64,000 nt of DNA from an uncultured Clostridia bacterium. Its GTDB lineage: Bacteria > Bacillota > Clostridia > Christensenellales > Aristaeellaceae. Position 1 is the stretch's first letter, and each line of letters opens with the position of its first letter. Position numbers and translations under genes: made by a program. The notes under the pieces were generated by a model. That model searched no databases, had not been told where the DNA came from, and saw nothing but the letters and a program-made list of their open reading frames with translations. The stretch spans positions 17,326 to 81,325 of the forward strand of contig CAKULG010000013.1 of assembly GCA_934667105.1 (NCBI GenBank). The letters run 5' to 3'. Below are positions 50,297 through 59,435 of the stretch, in pieces.

Positions 50297-50447
50297 GTTT
50301 CCTTTGGGGAAAAACCGATTGGATAAATGCAGAAAGCGCGAAACCGCTGTGCGTCTCTTCAAGCAAAAGAAATTCGAAACTGTGTAAATTACAAAGAGCG
50401 ATTCTTTTGTAATAGTATTCGTAACTTTCCATTGGCAGAAATTGTCC

Positions 50448-50494
50448 TTGACAAAGCGCGGGCAAGGTTTTATAATAAATGAGAACAAAAGTTC
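50448..50494 (+). promoter_or_regulatory. SOS-type promoter: -35/-10 plus LexA box
   Basis: TTGACA (50448-50453), 17 bp, TATAAT (50471-50476), then the inverted repeat GAAC-AAAA-GTTC (50483-50494) immediately downstream of the -10. This matches the core of the Firmicutes LexA (DinR) operator CGAACRNRYGTTYG. The downstream gene encodes a Y-family polymerase, which is normally SOS-controlled. Confidence 0.8.
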
Positions 50495-50548
50495 GCATTT
50501 CGCATAAAGCACGGCGTTTGCGTATCGGGCGCGAAGGGGGGCGAGGGC

Positions 50549-52066
50549 ATGGAATCGAAAAAAACGCAGCCGGTGTATATCGCCATCGATCTGAAATCCT
50601 TCTTCGCGTCGGTGGAATGCGTGGAGCGCGGGCTGGATCCCCTCACTGCGCATCTGGTGGTGGCGGATCCGCGGCGAACGGAGAAAACCATCTGCCTAGC
50701 CGTTTCGCCCGCGCTGAAGGCTTATGGCATTCCGGGCCGCCCCCGGCTGTTCGAGGTGGTTCAGCGGGTGCGGGAGGTGAACGCCCAGCGCCGCTATCGC
50801 GCCCCCGGCCAGACGCTTACGGGCGCATGCCGGGATGCGCCGGAGCTGGCGGCGCACCCCGAAATGGCGTTGGATTATTGGGTGGCCCCGCCCCGAATGA
50901 GCAAGTATATGGAATACAGCATGCGGGCGTACCAGGTGTATCTGCGCTATATCGCGCCGGAGGATATTCATATCTATTCCATCGACGAGGTGTTCATAGA
51001 GGCCACCCGCTATCTGCCCGTTTACGGGCTGACGGCCCGGGCGCTGGCGGTGAAGATGATTCGCGAGGTGCTGCGGGAAACGGGCGTAACCGCCACCGCG
51101 GGCATTGGAACCAATCTGTATCTTTGCAAAATTGCCATGGATATCGAGGCCAAGCGCGCCGCCCCCGATGCGGACGGGGTTCGCATTGCGGAACTGGATG
51201 AAAAAAGCTATCGAGAGCGGCTGTGGGAGCATCGTCCCCTGACGGATTTCTGGCGGGTGGGGCCGGGCTATGCCCGGAAGCTGGAGGCCCATCATGTGTA
51301 CACCATGGGGGATGTGGCCCTGAAATCCACTTACGATCCGGAACTGCTGTTTCGCCTGTTCGGGATGAACGCCGAACTGTTGATCGATCACGCCTGGGGT
51401 TTTGAAAATTGCACCCTGGCCGATATTAAGGCCTATCGCCCCTCCGCCAGCAGCCTGGGGACGGGCCAGGTGCTGCAAAGCCCCTATTCCTTCGCCGCGG
51501 CGCGGATCATTCTGCGGGAAATGGGGGATTCCCTGGCCCAGGCGCTGGTGGGAAAGGGGCTGGTGACCCAGCAGCTGACGCTGACGGTGGGCTACGACGT
51601 GGAAAGCCTGAAAACCCCGGCGGCCCGCGCGGCCTATCAGGGGGCGGTGGTTCAGGATCATTACGGCCGCGCCCTACCCAAGGCTGCCCACGGCACCCAG
51701 CGCCTGCCCCGGGCCACGGCCTCCGCCCGGATGATTACCCAGGGACTGCTGGCGATTTATGATCGCACGGTGCAGCCGGGACTGCTGATCCGGCGCGTCA
51801 ACGTGGAGGCCTGTAATATCGCCCGGGAGGAAGAGGCCCGGACGGAAGGCGCGGCGGTGCAGCTGGATCTGTTTTCGGATGCGGTGGCCCAGGCGCGGCG
51901 GCGGCAGCGGGAGGACGCGGCCCTGGCCCGGGAAAAGCGCTTGCAGGAGGCGCGGCTGGGCATCGCCCAGCGCTTCGGGAAAAACGCCCTCTTCCGGGGC
52001 ACCAGCCTGCAGGCGGAGGCCACGGGCCGGGAACGCAACGGCCAAATCGGCGGCCACAAGGCGTGA
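50549..52066 (+). CDS. Y-family DNA polymerase, UvrX/UmuC-type
   Basis: A 505-residue translesion polymerase. The catalytic residues lie in YIAIDLKSFFASVE (first Asp, about 10-23) and IYSIDEVFIEA (Asp-Glu near 145), with the helix-hairpin-helix region FWRVGPGYARKLEAHHVYTMGDVA and a little-finger domain. The insertion AVSPALKAYGIPGRPRLFEV is typical of the UvrX/YqjW subgroup of Firmicutes, which pairs with YolD proteins. The C-terminal 90 residues, Arg/Ala-rich, may hold the clamp-binding or YolD-contact motif. It is preceded by a LexA box and followed by a yolD-like gene 15 bases later. Confidence 0.92.
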   Translation: MESKKTQPVYIAIDLKSFFASVECVERGLDPLTAHLVVADPRRTEKTICLAVSPALKAYGIPGRPRLFEVVQRVREVNAQRRYRAPGQTLTGACRDAPELAAHPEMALDYWVAPPRMSKYMEYSMRAYQVYLRYIAPEDIHIYSIDEVFIEATRYLPVYGLTARALAVKMIREVLRETGVTATAGIGTNLYLCKIAMDIEAKRAAPDADGVRIAELDEKSYRERLWEHRPLTDFWRVGPGYARKLEAHHVYTMGDVALKSTYDPELLFRLFGMNAELLIDHAWGFENCTLADIKAYRPSASSLGTGQVLQSPYSFAAARIILREMGDSLAQALVGKGLVTQQLTLTVGYDVESLKTPAARAAYQGAVVQDHYGRALPKAAHGTQRLPRATASARMITQGLLAIYDRTVQPGLLIRRVNVEACNIAREEEARTEGAAVQLDLFSDAVAQARRRQREDAALAREKRLQEARLGIAQRFGKNALFRGTSLQAEATGRERNGQIGGHKA

Positions 52067-52080
52067 AGGGGGAAGGGAAT

Positions 52081-52509
52081 GTGACGGAAAAATACGTGGA
52101 TATTCTGGATCTGCCCCATCCCGTTTTTAAAAAGCATCCGCCCATGGACCGGGGGGCGCGGGCGGCCCAGTTCGCTCCTTTTTCCCCGCTGACCGGCTAT
52201 GGCGAGGCGGCGGAGGAAACCGCGCGGCTCACCCTGGCCGCCCCGGGGGAGGACGAGGAGGGCGAACGCCTGCTCAACGTCCGCATGCAATGGCTGCTGG
52301 CCCATTTGAAGGAGCAGCCCGAGGCGGAGATCACCTATTTTCAACAGGACGCGCGCAAGGCCGGAGGCAAATATCTGCAATGCCGGGGGCATGTGAAAAG
52401 CGTGCGCCCGGCCCAGGGGGTGCTGCTGCTGCGGGAGGGCGTCGCCGTGCCGCTTCAGGCCATCCGGCGGCTGGAAGGCCCGCTTTTTCCGGAGGATGCG
52501 GACGAATAA
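52081..52509 (+). CDS. YolD-like protein
   Basis: A 142-residue member of the YolD-like family. The signature KHPPMDRGARAAQFAPFSPLTGYGEAAEETARL is near the N-terminus, followed by a beta-rich domain (ITYFQQDARKAGGKYLQCRGHV). YolD proteins are encoded next to UvrX-type polymerases in Firmicutes and prophages and are proposed UmuD-like partners. I start at the GTG at 52081; another GTG at 52063 is in frame. It is very probably in the SOS-regulated transcript of the polymerase. Confidence 0.85.
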   Translation: MTEKYVDILDLPHPVFKKHPPMDRGARAAQFAPFSPLTGYGEAAEETARLTLAAPGEDEEGERLLNVRMQWLLAHLKEQPEAEITYFQQDARKAGGKYLQCRGHVKSVRPAQGVLLLREGVAVPLQAIRRLEGPLFPEDADE

Positions 52510-52590
52510 ATGAAAAAACGCAAACTTTCCCCGAAAAAAACGCAAGATTTTAAGGCGCGATTCCTCTATGATGAAAATAACGCAAGAAAA

Positions 52591-52647
52591 AAATAGCCCG
52601 CGCGGACAGGGCGCGCAATGCGCCGCACAGCGCGGGCAGGCCTATTT
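52591..52647 (+). promoter_or_regulatory. Nested hairpin before the isomerase gene
   Basis: AAATAG (52591-52596) and CCCGCGC (52597-52603) pair with GCGCGGG (52630-52636) and CTATTT (52642-52647), enclosing an inner GGCGC/GCGCC hairpin. It ends just before the ribosome binding site of the next gene. It could be a terminator for the yolD unit or an attenuator of the isomerase gene. Confidence 0.5.
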
Positions 52648-52671
52648 TCTGCAAAAGGAGGCGCTTCTCTT

Positions 52672-53451
52672 ATGGCACACATCAGCTTGCAAATGTACAC
52701 CCTTCGGGACTTTGTGAAAACGCCGGAGGCGGTGCGGGAAACCTATCGAAAGGTGGCGGACATCGGCTATCGCTATGTGCAGCCCATTCGTCCCGGCTTT
52801 ATGGAGCCGGAGGCCTTCGCCGCGCTGCTGCGCTCCTGCGGGCTGAAGGCGGATTCCTTCTCCTACGGCGGGCTGGACGTTTCCGAGAAAATCGACGCTC
52901 TGCGCCGGGAGGCGGAAGCCCTGGATACCCCCTTTGTTCGGGGAGCCAGCGTTTCCAAGGAGCAATCCTACACCCCCGAGGGCTTCCGGGCGGCGGCCCG
53001 GCGGCTGAACGATCAGGCGGAATGCCTGCGCCGGCATGGGCTGCGGTATCTGTATCATTTCCATGCCTATGAATTTGTGGATTTTGGGGATTTCACGGGC
53101 ATGGACATTCTGCTCAAGGAGGCCCCCGCCCTGGAATTTCAGCCCGATGTGCATTGGCTGGCCGCGGCGGGGTATGAGCCCTCCCAGGCGCTGAATATGT
53201 TCGCCGGGCGCGCCCCCTATCTGCATATGCAGGGCTACGCCATTCACCCCGACCCAGAGCAGAAGCGCAACATCTGCGACGCGACGGTGCCCGTGGGCCA
53301 GGGCGCGCTGAATTGGACGGGCATTGTGGAGACGGGCCGCCGGATGGGCGTGGAAATTTATGTGGCCGAGCAGGATTACTGCTATATTGAGCCCTTCGCC
53401 TCCGTGGCGCAATGCTTTAACGCCCTGCGCGAGCTGGGCGTCGCGCCGTAA
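52672..53451 (+). CDS. Sugar phosphate isomerase/epimerase (TIM barrel), second paralogue
   Basis: A 259-residue protein of the xylose isomerase-like TIM-barrel superfamily, paralogous to the product of 3389-4141. Visible elements are ISLQMYTLRDFVK at the start, YHFHAYEFVDFGD at 128-140, FQPDVHWLAAAG near 156-167 and VAEQDYCYIEP near the C-terminus, which hold the metal ligands (His, Glu, Asp). The substrate is unknown. The start at 52672 has AAAGGAGG 10 bases upstream. It stands alone between the SOS operon and a repeat-filled gap. Confidence 0.83.
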   Translation: MAHISLQMYTLRDFVKTPEAVRETYRKVADIGYRYVQPIRPGFMEPEAFAALLRSCGLKADSFSYGGLDVSEKIDALRREAEALDTPFVRGASVSKEQSYTPEGFRAAARRLNDQAECLRRHGLRYLYHFHAYEFVDFGDFTGMDILLKEAPALEFQPDVHWLAAAGYEPSQALNMFAGRAPYLHMQGYAIHPDPEQKRNICDATVPVGQGALNWTGIVETGRRMGVEIYVAEQDYCYIEPFASVAQCFNALRELGVAP

Positions 53452-53477
53452 GGATACGAAAGAATATAGCGTTTTCT

Positions 53478-53615
53478 TTCCGCCGCCTCAATCGGCGCGG
53501 CGATTCGTTGCCGTTTGTTTCGATTGACTTTGGAGGCTCTCTCCAGGAAAGCTGTAGGGGATACGGAAAAGCTGTTTGCTTCTGCCCGAACCGATACAGC
53601 TTTCTTTGAGGAGAC
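53478..53615. repeat. Decayed intergenic repeat modules
   Basis: From 53478 to 53552 the sequence runs antisense to MITE copy 1 (CCTCAATCGGCGCGGCG, then TTGTTTCGATTGACT, then CAGGAAAGCTGTAGGGG). A plus-oriented module (about 53560-53612, GATACAGCTTTCTTTGAGGAG) follows. No terminal repeats remain. Confidence 0.55.
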
Positions 53616-53654
53616 GGGGGAACCGTTCTTTGGCTTCCAAAGAATGGTTCCCCC
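53616..53654. terminator. Conserved 18-bp hairpin between converging genes
   Basis: GGGGGAACCGTTCTTTGG pairs with CCAAAGAATGGTTCCCCC (one G-T pair), loop CTT, positioned between the converging isomerase and rRNA methyltransferase-type genes. No long T tract on either strand. Confidence 0.7.
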
Positions 53655-53672
53655 GCTATATTCCCCCGAGCA

Positions 53673-54500
53673 TCATTTTATTCTCAGCTCCCAGAAGGCC
53701 ACGGCGCTGGCCGCTGCCACGTTCAGCGAATCCACCCCGTGGCGCATGGGAATGCGGGCGGCGTAATCGCAGGCGGCCAGGGTGTCGGCGGCCAGGCCGT
53801 CCCCCTCCGTGCCCAGGATCAACGCTAGCCGCTCCTCCGCCGCCAGGCGGGGATCGGTAATTTCCAGCGCGTCCGCCCGCAGCGCCAGGGCTACCGTGCG
53901 AAAGCCCAGCTTCTTCAGCCGCGTCACCCCCGCCAGGGGCCAATCCGCCTGCGTCTCCCCGATGCGCGTCCAGGGAACCTGAAACACCGTGCCCATGCTC
54001 ACCCGCACCGCCCGGCGGCACAGCGGATCGCTGCAGGAGGGGGTGACCAGCACCGCATCGGCGCCCAAGGCGGCGGCGGAACGAAATATCGCCCCCACGT
54101 TGGTGGAATCCACCAGGTTTTCCAGCACCGCCACGCGCCGCGCCCCGGCGCAGATTTCCTCCACCGTGGGCAAGGCGGGCCGCCGCAGGGCGCAAAGCAC
54201 CCCGCGGGTGAGGGCAAAGCCCGTCAGCGCGGCCAAGCATTGGCTGTCGCCCGTGTAAACGGGAATATCGCCACAACGGGCAAGGAGCGCCGCCGCCTTC
54301 CCCGCAATGTGCTTCCGTTCCATTAAAAAAGAGAGGGGCGCGCAGCCCGCGTCCAGCGCGTGGAGGATCACCTGCACCCCCTCCGCGATAAAAACGCCTT
54401 TTTCCGGCTCCCGGCGGCTGCGCAGCTGCGCGTCCGTCAGATGGGCGAAAACCTCCAGCGCCTGGGGATCCGCCGCCTGAATTTCAATGATGTTCGCCAT
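53673..54500 (-). CDS. SpoU/TrmH-family RNA 2'-O-methyltransferase
   Basis: A 275-residue SPOUT methyltransferase with a substrate-binding N-terminal domain. Motif 1 NLVDSTNVGAIFRSAAALGADAV, motif 2 ILGTEGDGLAADTL and motif 3 IPMRHGVDSLNVAAASAVAFWEL form the SAM-binding knot. It probably methylates a 2'-hydroxyl of rRNA or tRNA; the target cannot be read. It follows the SGNH hydrolase gene by 9 bases with AAGGAG, forming a two-gene operon. Confidence 0.92.
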   Translation of the reverse strand: MANIIEIQAADPQALEVFAHLTDAQLRSRREPEKGVFIAEGVQVILHALDAGCAPLSFLMERKHIAGKAAALLARCGDIPVYTGDSQCLAALTGFALTRGVLCALRRPALPTVEEICAGARRVAVLENLVDSTNVGAIFRSAAALGADAVLVTPSCSDPLCRRAVRVSMGTVFQVPWTRIGETQADWPLAGVTRLKKLGFRTVALALRADALEITDPRLAAEERLALILGTEGDGLAADTLAACDYAARIPMRHGVDSLNVAAASAVAFWELRIK

Positions 54501-54509
54501 AAACGCTCC

Positions 54510-55241
54510 TTATTCTTTCGGGCTCCATTCCCCTGCGGCGTAGGCGGCCTGGGCGTAATCCAGCAGCGCCTGCGCCCATTGGGCGTTGCCCGCCCGGGAT
54601 AAATGATATTCCCCATCGCCGCAGTAATCGGGCAGCAGATAACCGTCCTCTCCCTTGAGGTAGGAGGCCAAATCCAGAAAACCCAGCCCCAACCGGGCGC
54701 AGGCCTCCTCCAGGGCGGCATTGTAATCGTCCCAGAGGGCCTGATAATTCGTCTTGCGGCAGAATTTGGGGGCGACGGGGGTAAGGGAGATCATGATAAT
54801 CTGGGTATCCGGCGAAGCCTTGCCCAGGTTCTGCGCCATTTTCTCTACATAGGTCAGCGATTTTTCAATGTGCTCTCCGGCATAATCGTTCACCCCGGCA
54901 AGCACCAGAACGCGCTCCGGCCGAAGAAGCTCCACGATTTCATACAGGGAGACGGCCCGGCCGTTCCATTGCAGATCGGCTCCATTGCTGCTCAGCCCCC
55001 GGGAGCCCACGGAGCGCAGCGCGTAATTTTTAACCGCGAAGAATTTTGCGCCCGCCAGAAAGGCGGGATCTTCCTGCCGCTGGCCGTACACATAATTGGC
55101 GAAGGTGCGGGTGATGGAATCGCCGATAAAGAAGGCGTGTTGATAATAAGAAAAGCATTCCGCGTCCGTCAGCGCTCCCTCGCCCCAGCAGGGGATGGGC
55201 AGCAGCAGGCAGCAAAGCAGCAGCATCAGCGCTTTTTTCAT
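54510..55241 (-). CDS. Secreted SGNH/GDSL-type hydrolase
   Basis: A 243-residue exported hydrolase. The signal peptide is MKKALMLLLCCLLLPIPCWG. The SGNH blocks are FFIGDSITRTF (catalytic Ser), a glycine block, LVLAGVNDYAGEHIEKS (Asn) and DGEYHLSRAGNAQW (Asp-x-x-His). Such enzymes deacetylate cell-wall polymers or carbohydrates. It has a consensus promoter and a hairpin in its leader. A cysteine in the signal region is not a good lipobox. Confidence 0.85.
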   Translation of the reverse strand: MKKALMLLLCCLLLPIPCWGEGALTDAECFSYYQHAFFIGDSITRTFANYVYGQRQEDPAFLAGAKFFAVKNYALRSVGSRGLSSNGADLQWNGRAVSLYEIVELLRPERVLVLAGVNDYAGEHIEKSLTYVEKMAQNLGKASPDTQIIMISLTPVAPKFCRKTNYQALWDDYNAALEEACARLGLGFLDLASYLKGEDGYLLPDYCGDGEYHLSRAGNAQWAQALLDYAQAAYAAGEWSPKE

Positions 55242-55257
55242 TGGTATCCCCTCCTTG

Positions 55258-55302
55258 CCGCGCGAAAGCGTTCATTAGGCCGCCGCTTTCGCGCGTTTTT
55301 TT
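55258..55302 (-). promoter_or_regulatory. Leader hairpin of the SGNH hydrolase operon
   Basis: CGCGCGAAAGCG/CGCTTTCGCGCG, a 12-bp stem with a 13-base loop, lies between promoter and ribosome binding site on the minus strand. On the plus strand the same stem is followed by TTTTTTTT, so it would be a good terminator for plus-strand transcription, although no plus-strand gene ends here. Confidence 0.6.
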
Positions 55303-55303
55303 T

Positions 55304-55332
55304 ATTATAGGGCGGTTGGGGACGGCTGTCAA
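55304..55332 (-). promoter_or_regulatory. Promoter of the SGNH hydrolase operon
   Basis: Consensus TTGACA (55332-55327), 17 bp, TATAAT (55309-55304) on the minus strand. Confidence 0.8.
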
Positions 55333-55348
55333 ATTTCGCCGGAGGGCG

Positions 55349-55678
55349 TTAATTCAGCGATTGCAGAAACACCTCCAGCAGCCGCAGCGCGGTGGCCCGA
55401 TCCTTTTCCGGGCAGGCGTTCAGCCGGGCCAGCAACTCCTCCTGCCGCGCCGCCAACGGGGCGGGGGGCTGGGTGAGAATTTCATCCGGCGTGATGTGCA
55501 GCGCCTGACAGATGCGCAGAATGGTTTCCAGGCGCATGTTCACGCCGCCGCGCTCAATATCGGCATAGGTACGATCGGCCAGGCCCGCCGCCTCCGCCAC
55601 CTCCATCTGCGTCATCCCCAGCCGCTTGCGCACCGCCAGCAGCTTGTTGCCAATCACCCGGAAATCATAGACGAGCAT
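55349..55678 (-). CDS. XRE-family transcriptional regulator
   Basis: A 109-residue helix-turn-helix protein. The Cro/C1 domain occupies residues 8-68 (IGNKLLAVRKRLGMTQMEVAEAAGLADRTYADIERG), followed by a short helical C-terminus. It is divergent from a small membrane protein gene; the 119-bp spacer holds the operator-like palindromes at 55696-55721. Autoregulation and control of the neighbour are likely by analogy with such pairs. Confidence 0.9.
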   Translation of the reverse strand: MLVYDFRVIGNKLLAVRKRLGMTQMEVAEAAGLADRTYADIERGGVNMRLETILRICQALHITPDEILTQPPAPLAARQEELLARLNACPEKDRATALRLLEVFLQSLN

Positions 55679-55695
55679 CTTTCTTCCTCCTCATG

Positions 55696-55721
55696 CCTAA
55701 TAATAGGAATGATAATTCCTA
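55696..55721. promoter_or_regulatory. Probable XRE operator palindromes
   Basis: Two overlapping inverted repeats, CCTAATAATAGG (55696-55707) and TAGGAAT-GATA-ATTCCTA (55704-55721), sit just upstream of the -35 of the divergent gene, with a further TAGGAGG half site at 55736. Shared half sites (TAGGA/TCCTA) suggest cooperative binding of the XRE protein. Confidence 0.65.
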
Positions 55722-55727
55722 AAACGC

Positions 55728-55756
55728 TTGACATATAGGAGGAAACGGGGCATAAT
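55728..55756 (+). promoter_or_regulatory. Promoter of the small membrane protein gene
   Basis: TTGACA (55728-55733), 17 bp, CATAAT (55751-55756), next to the operator palindromes. Confidence 0.75.
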
Positions 55757-55797
55757 TACAGGAAGAAAACTACCTATTCAAAGAAAGAGGAAACAGG

Positions 55798-56064
55798 ATG
55801 CTGGATATTATTGCAAAAAAAATGAAAGCCGGGGCAAAGGCGCTGTTCTGGACGAACACCGCCCTTATCCTCGGGCTTAGTATGGCCGCGCTTGCGCTGA
55901 GCGATTCCCTGAGCAGCGGCGGCCCTGTCGCTGGAATTTTGCTTGCGATTGGCGCGGCTTTGATTGTGCTGAACGCAGTGCTCTGCTATGCAGGGGCGCT
56001 TTTGCTGTATAGAATGAGCGAGAAAATTGCCGCCCAAAGCTCCCGGATTCGCGCGATGGAGTAA
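55798..56064 (+). CDS. Small membrane protein of unknown function
   Basis: An 88-residue protein with two hydrophobic helices (about 16-36 and 43-70) and charged ends. No family is recognised. AAAGAGGAAACAGG upstream gives a usable ribosome binding site. The divergent XRE regulator and the palindromes between them suggest it is the regulated partner. It might be a small stress or toxin-like membrane protein, but there is no direct evidence. Confidence 0.7.
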   Translation: MLDIIAKKMKAGAKALFWTNTALILGLSMAALALSDSLSSGGPVAGILLAIGAALIVLNAVLCYAGALLLYRMSEKIAAQSSRIRAME

Positions 56065-56080
56065 CGCCTGTTTTGTCAGC

Positions 56081-56161
56081 GGAGAAACAAGCCGGATTTT
56101 TGCTTCCTCAACTTATCCATATCGCTTTCTCGGAAGGGGTGCGGGGAAACCGCTCTGGTGT
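56081..56161 (+). repeat. Partial repeat module before MITE copy 2
   Basis: The GCGGAGAAACAAG...ATATCGCTTTCTCGGAAGGGGTGCGGGGAAACCGCTCTGGTG sequence matches the region at 13732-13814. At both sites the MITE terminal sequence GGGGCTGTGAAAAAAC follows at once. Confidence 0.6.
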
Positions 56162-56540
56162 GGGGCTGTGAAAAAACGAAAACTAGGTATTTGCGGGGGA
56201 ACCGTTCTTTGAGATATCGCCCCGCGCTACTCCGCTAAAGCGGAAGCGCAGGTTTCGGGCGGCAATTTAAGAATTGCTCGCCCTCAGCCGCCCTAAACGG
56301 GCGGCGCTTTTTAGAACGGTTCCCCCTTCCGCAGCCTCAATCGGCGCGGCGGATCGCTACCGCGCCCCCCGCTTGTTTCGGTTGACTCGCTCAGCTCCCC
56401 CCCTCCAAGAAAGCTGTATGGATTGGATAAAAGCAGGCGGTCTACTTGCATCTCCGCCAGCAAAGACTAGTAAAGAAAACCATACTTCTTACCGTGATTT
56501 CAGCTTCCTCGCTGCTGGAGATGTGTTTTTTCACAGCCCC
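56162..56540 (-). mobile_element. MITE-like repeat, full copy 2 (379 bp, inverted)
   Basis: An inverted near-identical copy of 765-1192. It starts with GGGGCTGTGAAAAAAC (56162-56177) and ends with the exact reverse complement (56525-56540). It lacks the 49-bp GCGGCC-palindrome segment of copy 1 but keeps the three-hairpin element (56213-56311) inside the split terminator stem. It lies between the small membrane protein gene and the convergent glmS gene, 32 bases from the glmS stop. Confidence 0.75.
56213..56311 (-). repeat. Three-hairpin element, copy 2
   Basis: Reverse complement of copy 1 (1045-1138), apparently identical through all three hairpins and linkers. Confidence 0.7.
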
Positions 56541-56572
56541 TCCAATCGCCCCGCACTATTTTTTTTCAGTAG

Positions 56573-58378
<1,806 letters not shown>

Positions 58379-58417
58379 AAGTCCTCCAATTATTGCAAGG
58401 TTCTTGTAAAAACGATC

Positions 58418-58478
58418 ATATAATAATCATTTTATGCAATATCATAATTATTATATGCTTATTTATCGTCTGTGTCAA
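58418..58478 (-). promoter_or_regulatory. glmS promoter with overlapping inverted repeat
   Basis: TTGACA (58478-58473), 17 bp, TATAAT (58455-58450) on the minus strand; the -35 lies in the last codons of the upstream SpoIIQ-like gene. A perfect 10-bp inverted repeat ATATAATAAT (58418-58427)/ATTATTATAT (58447-58456) covers the -10 and start region and may be an operator. Confidence 0.7.
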
Positions 58479-59034
58479 TCCTTTCCAGCCAATTTACGCT
58501 GGTGCCGTCCTTTTCCAGCAGCTTAACGCAGATATGCCCCGCGCCCTCGAAGGGGACGGAGCCGGTCGCCGTGCCGATGCGCTCCCCGGCCTTGACCTGC
58601 TGGCCCGGGGCCTTTTCGGCCAGGGCGACGCCGCGATACAGGCTTTCGCCGTCGTCCTCATGGCGAACGCACACCCCCTCCGCATTCGCCGCCAGCGTGC
58701 CCGCCGCCAGGGCATATACCGGCGCGCCCGGTTCTGCGGAGAAATCCAGGGCCGGATGGGCCTGCCATAGCGAAAGGGCGGGAAAGAAAACGGGCGTTTC
58801 GCTGTATCCTCGCAGCAGCGCCCCCGCCGTGGGGCGGCAGAGCGCCCCGGGGGAGGGGGCGGGGGAAACGGCCTGGGAAAGGCGCTGGCTACCGTCTGAT
58901 AGCGCCTGAGAGGCGGGAGGCGAAAGGGGCTGCTCCCGCGTCCATAGGGCGGATAAAAGAATGACCGCCGCGCACAATAGCGCCAGGCCGTAATAGCCCC
59001 AGCGTTCCAGCAGCCGTCCCAGCTTTTTTCGCAT
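58459..59034 (-). CDS. SpoIIQ-like membrane protein with degenerate M23 peptidase domain
   Basis: A 191-residue single-pass membrane protein: basic N-terminus, helix at about 15-31, Pro/Ser-rich linker, and an M23 (LytM) domain from residue 85. The first metal motif is present (HPALDFSAEPGAPVYA). The usual HLHFE motif is replaced by GHICVKL, losing one histidine, so catalysis is doubtful. SpoIIQ, a forespore protein forming the engulfment channel with SpoIIIAH, has exactly this layout and is likewise degenerate in Bacillus. It could also be another envelope factor. GGGGGG is 8 bases before ATG. Confidence 0.7.
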   Translation of the reverse strand: MRKKLGRLLERWGYYGLALLCAAVILLSALWTREQPLSPPASQALSDGSQRLSQAVSPAPSPGALCRPTAGALLRGYSETPVFFPALSLWQAHPALDFSAEPGAPVYALAAGTLAANAEGVCVRHEDDGESLYRGVALAEKAPGQQVKAGERIGTATGSVPFEGAGHICVKLLEKDGTSVNWLERIDTDDK

Positions 59035-59324
59035 GCTTTTTCCCCCCTCGCACCCCTATTTTTCCCTAAAAGGAAAGGAAAATACATGGAAAAGGGCTTC
59101 TGGGGAGAAGCATCCTTGGAAGCGCAAGACGCTTCTCACCAGGCCCTCTTTCCAGAAAGCGGATGAGGGAACATGGGCGAAAGGAAACCGGCCTGCTTCT
59201 CCGCGAAAAGCGGGATGCGCTTGCGGCGAACCGCGCGAAAATTTTTTCACCGGCTTCTTTATCCTATTCTTCCTGCGGATTCCGCTTACAAAGAAGCAAA
59301 TAAATCTTATATTTTCACCTGTGG

Positions 59325-59375
59325 AGAAGCAAGCGAATTTCTTATTTCGCCCTTCCCCAATCGGCTTTCTTGGAA
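59325..59375 (+). repeat. Intergenic repeat module
   Basis: GGAGAAGCAAGCGAATTT...TTCCCCAATCGGCTTTCTTGGAAGG resembles the module at 13733-13796 and ends at a terminator hairpin. The preceding 290 bases (59035-59324) hold no gene or structure I recognise. Confidence 0.5.
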
Positions 59376-59377
59376 GG

Positions 59378-59417
59378 GCGCGGGAGCCCTCTTTGGCTGC
59401 CCAGAAGGCTCCCGCGC
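59378..59417. terminator. Terminator hairpin after the DUF3343 gene
   Basis: GCGCGGGAGCC (59378-59388) pairs with GGCTCCCGCGC (59407-59417) across an 18-base loop, 19 bases after the stop of the minus-strand DUF3343 gene. Confidence 0.65.
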
Positions 59418-59435
59418 ATAATTCCTTCTCTTCCC

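Noticed and set aside
58379..58450. glmS ribozyme upstream of glmS
   Set aside because: The promoter is only about 65 nt from the start codon, too short for the ribozyme, and none of its conserved core is visible.
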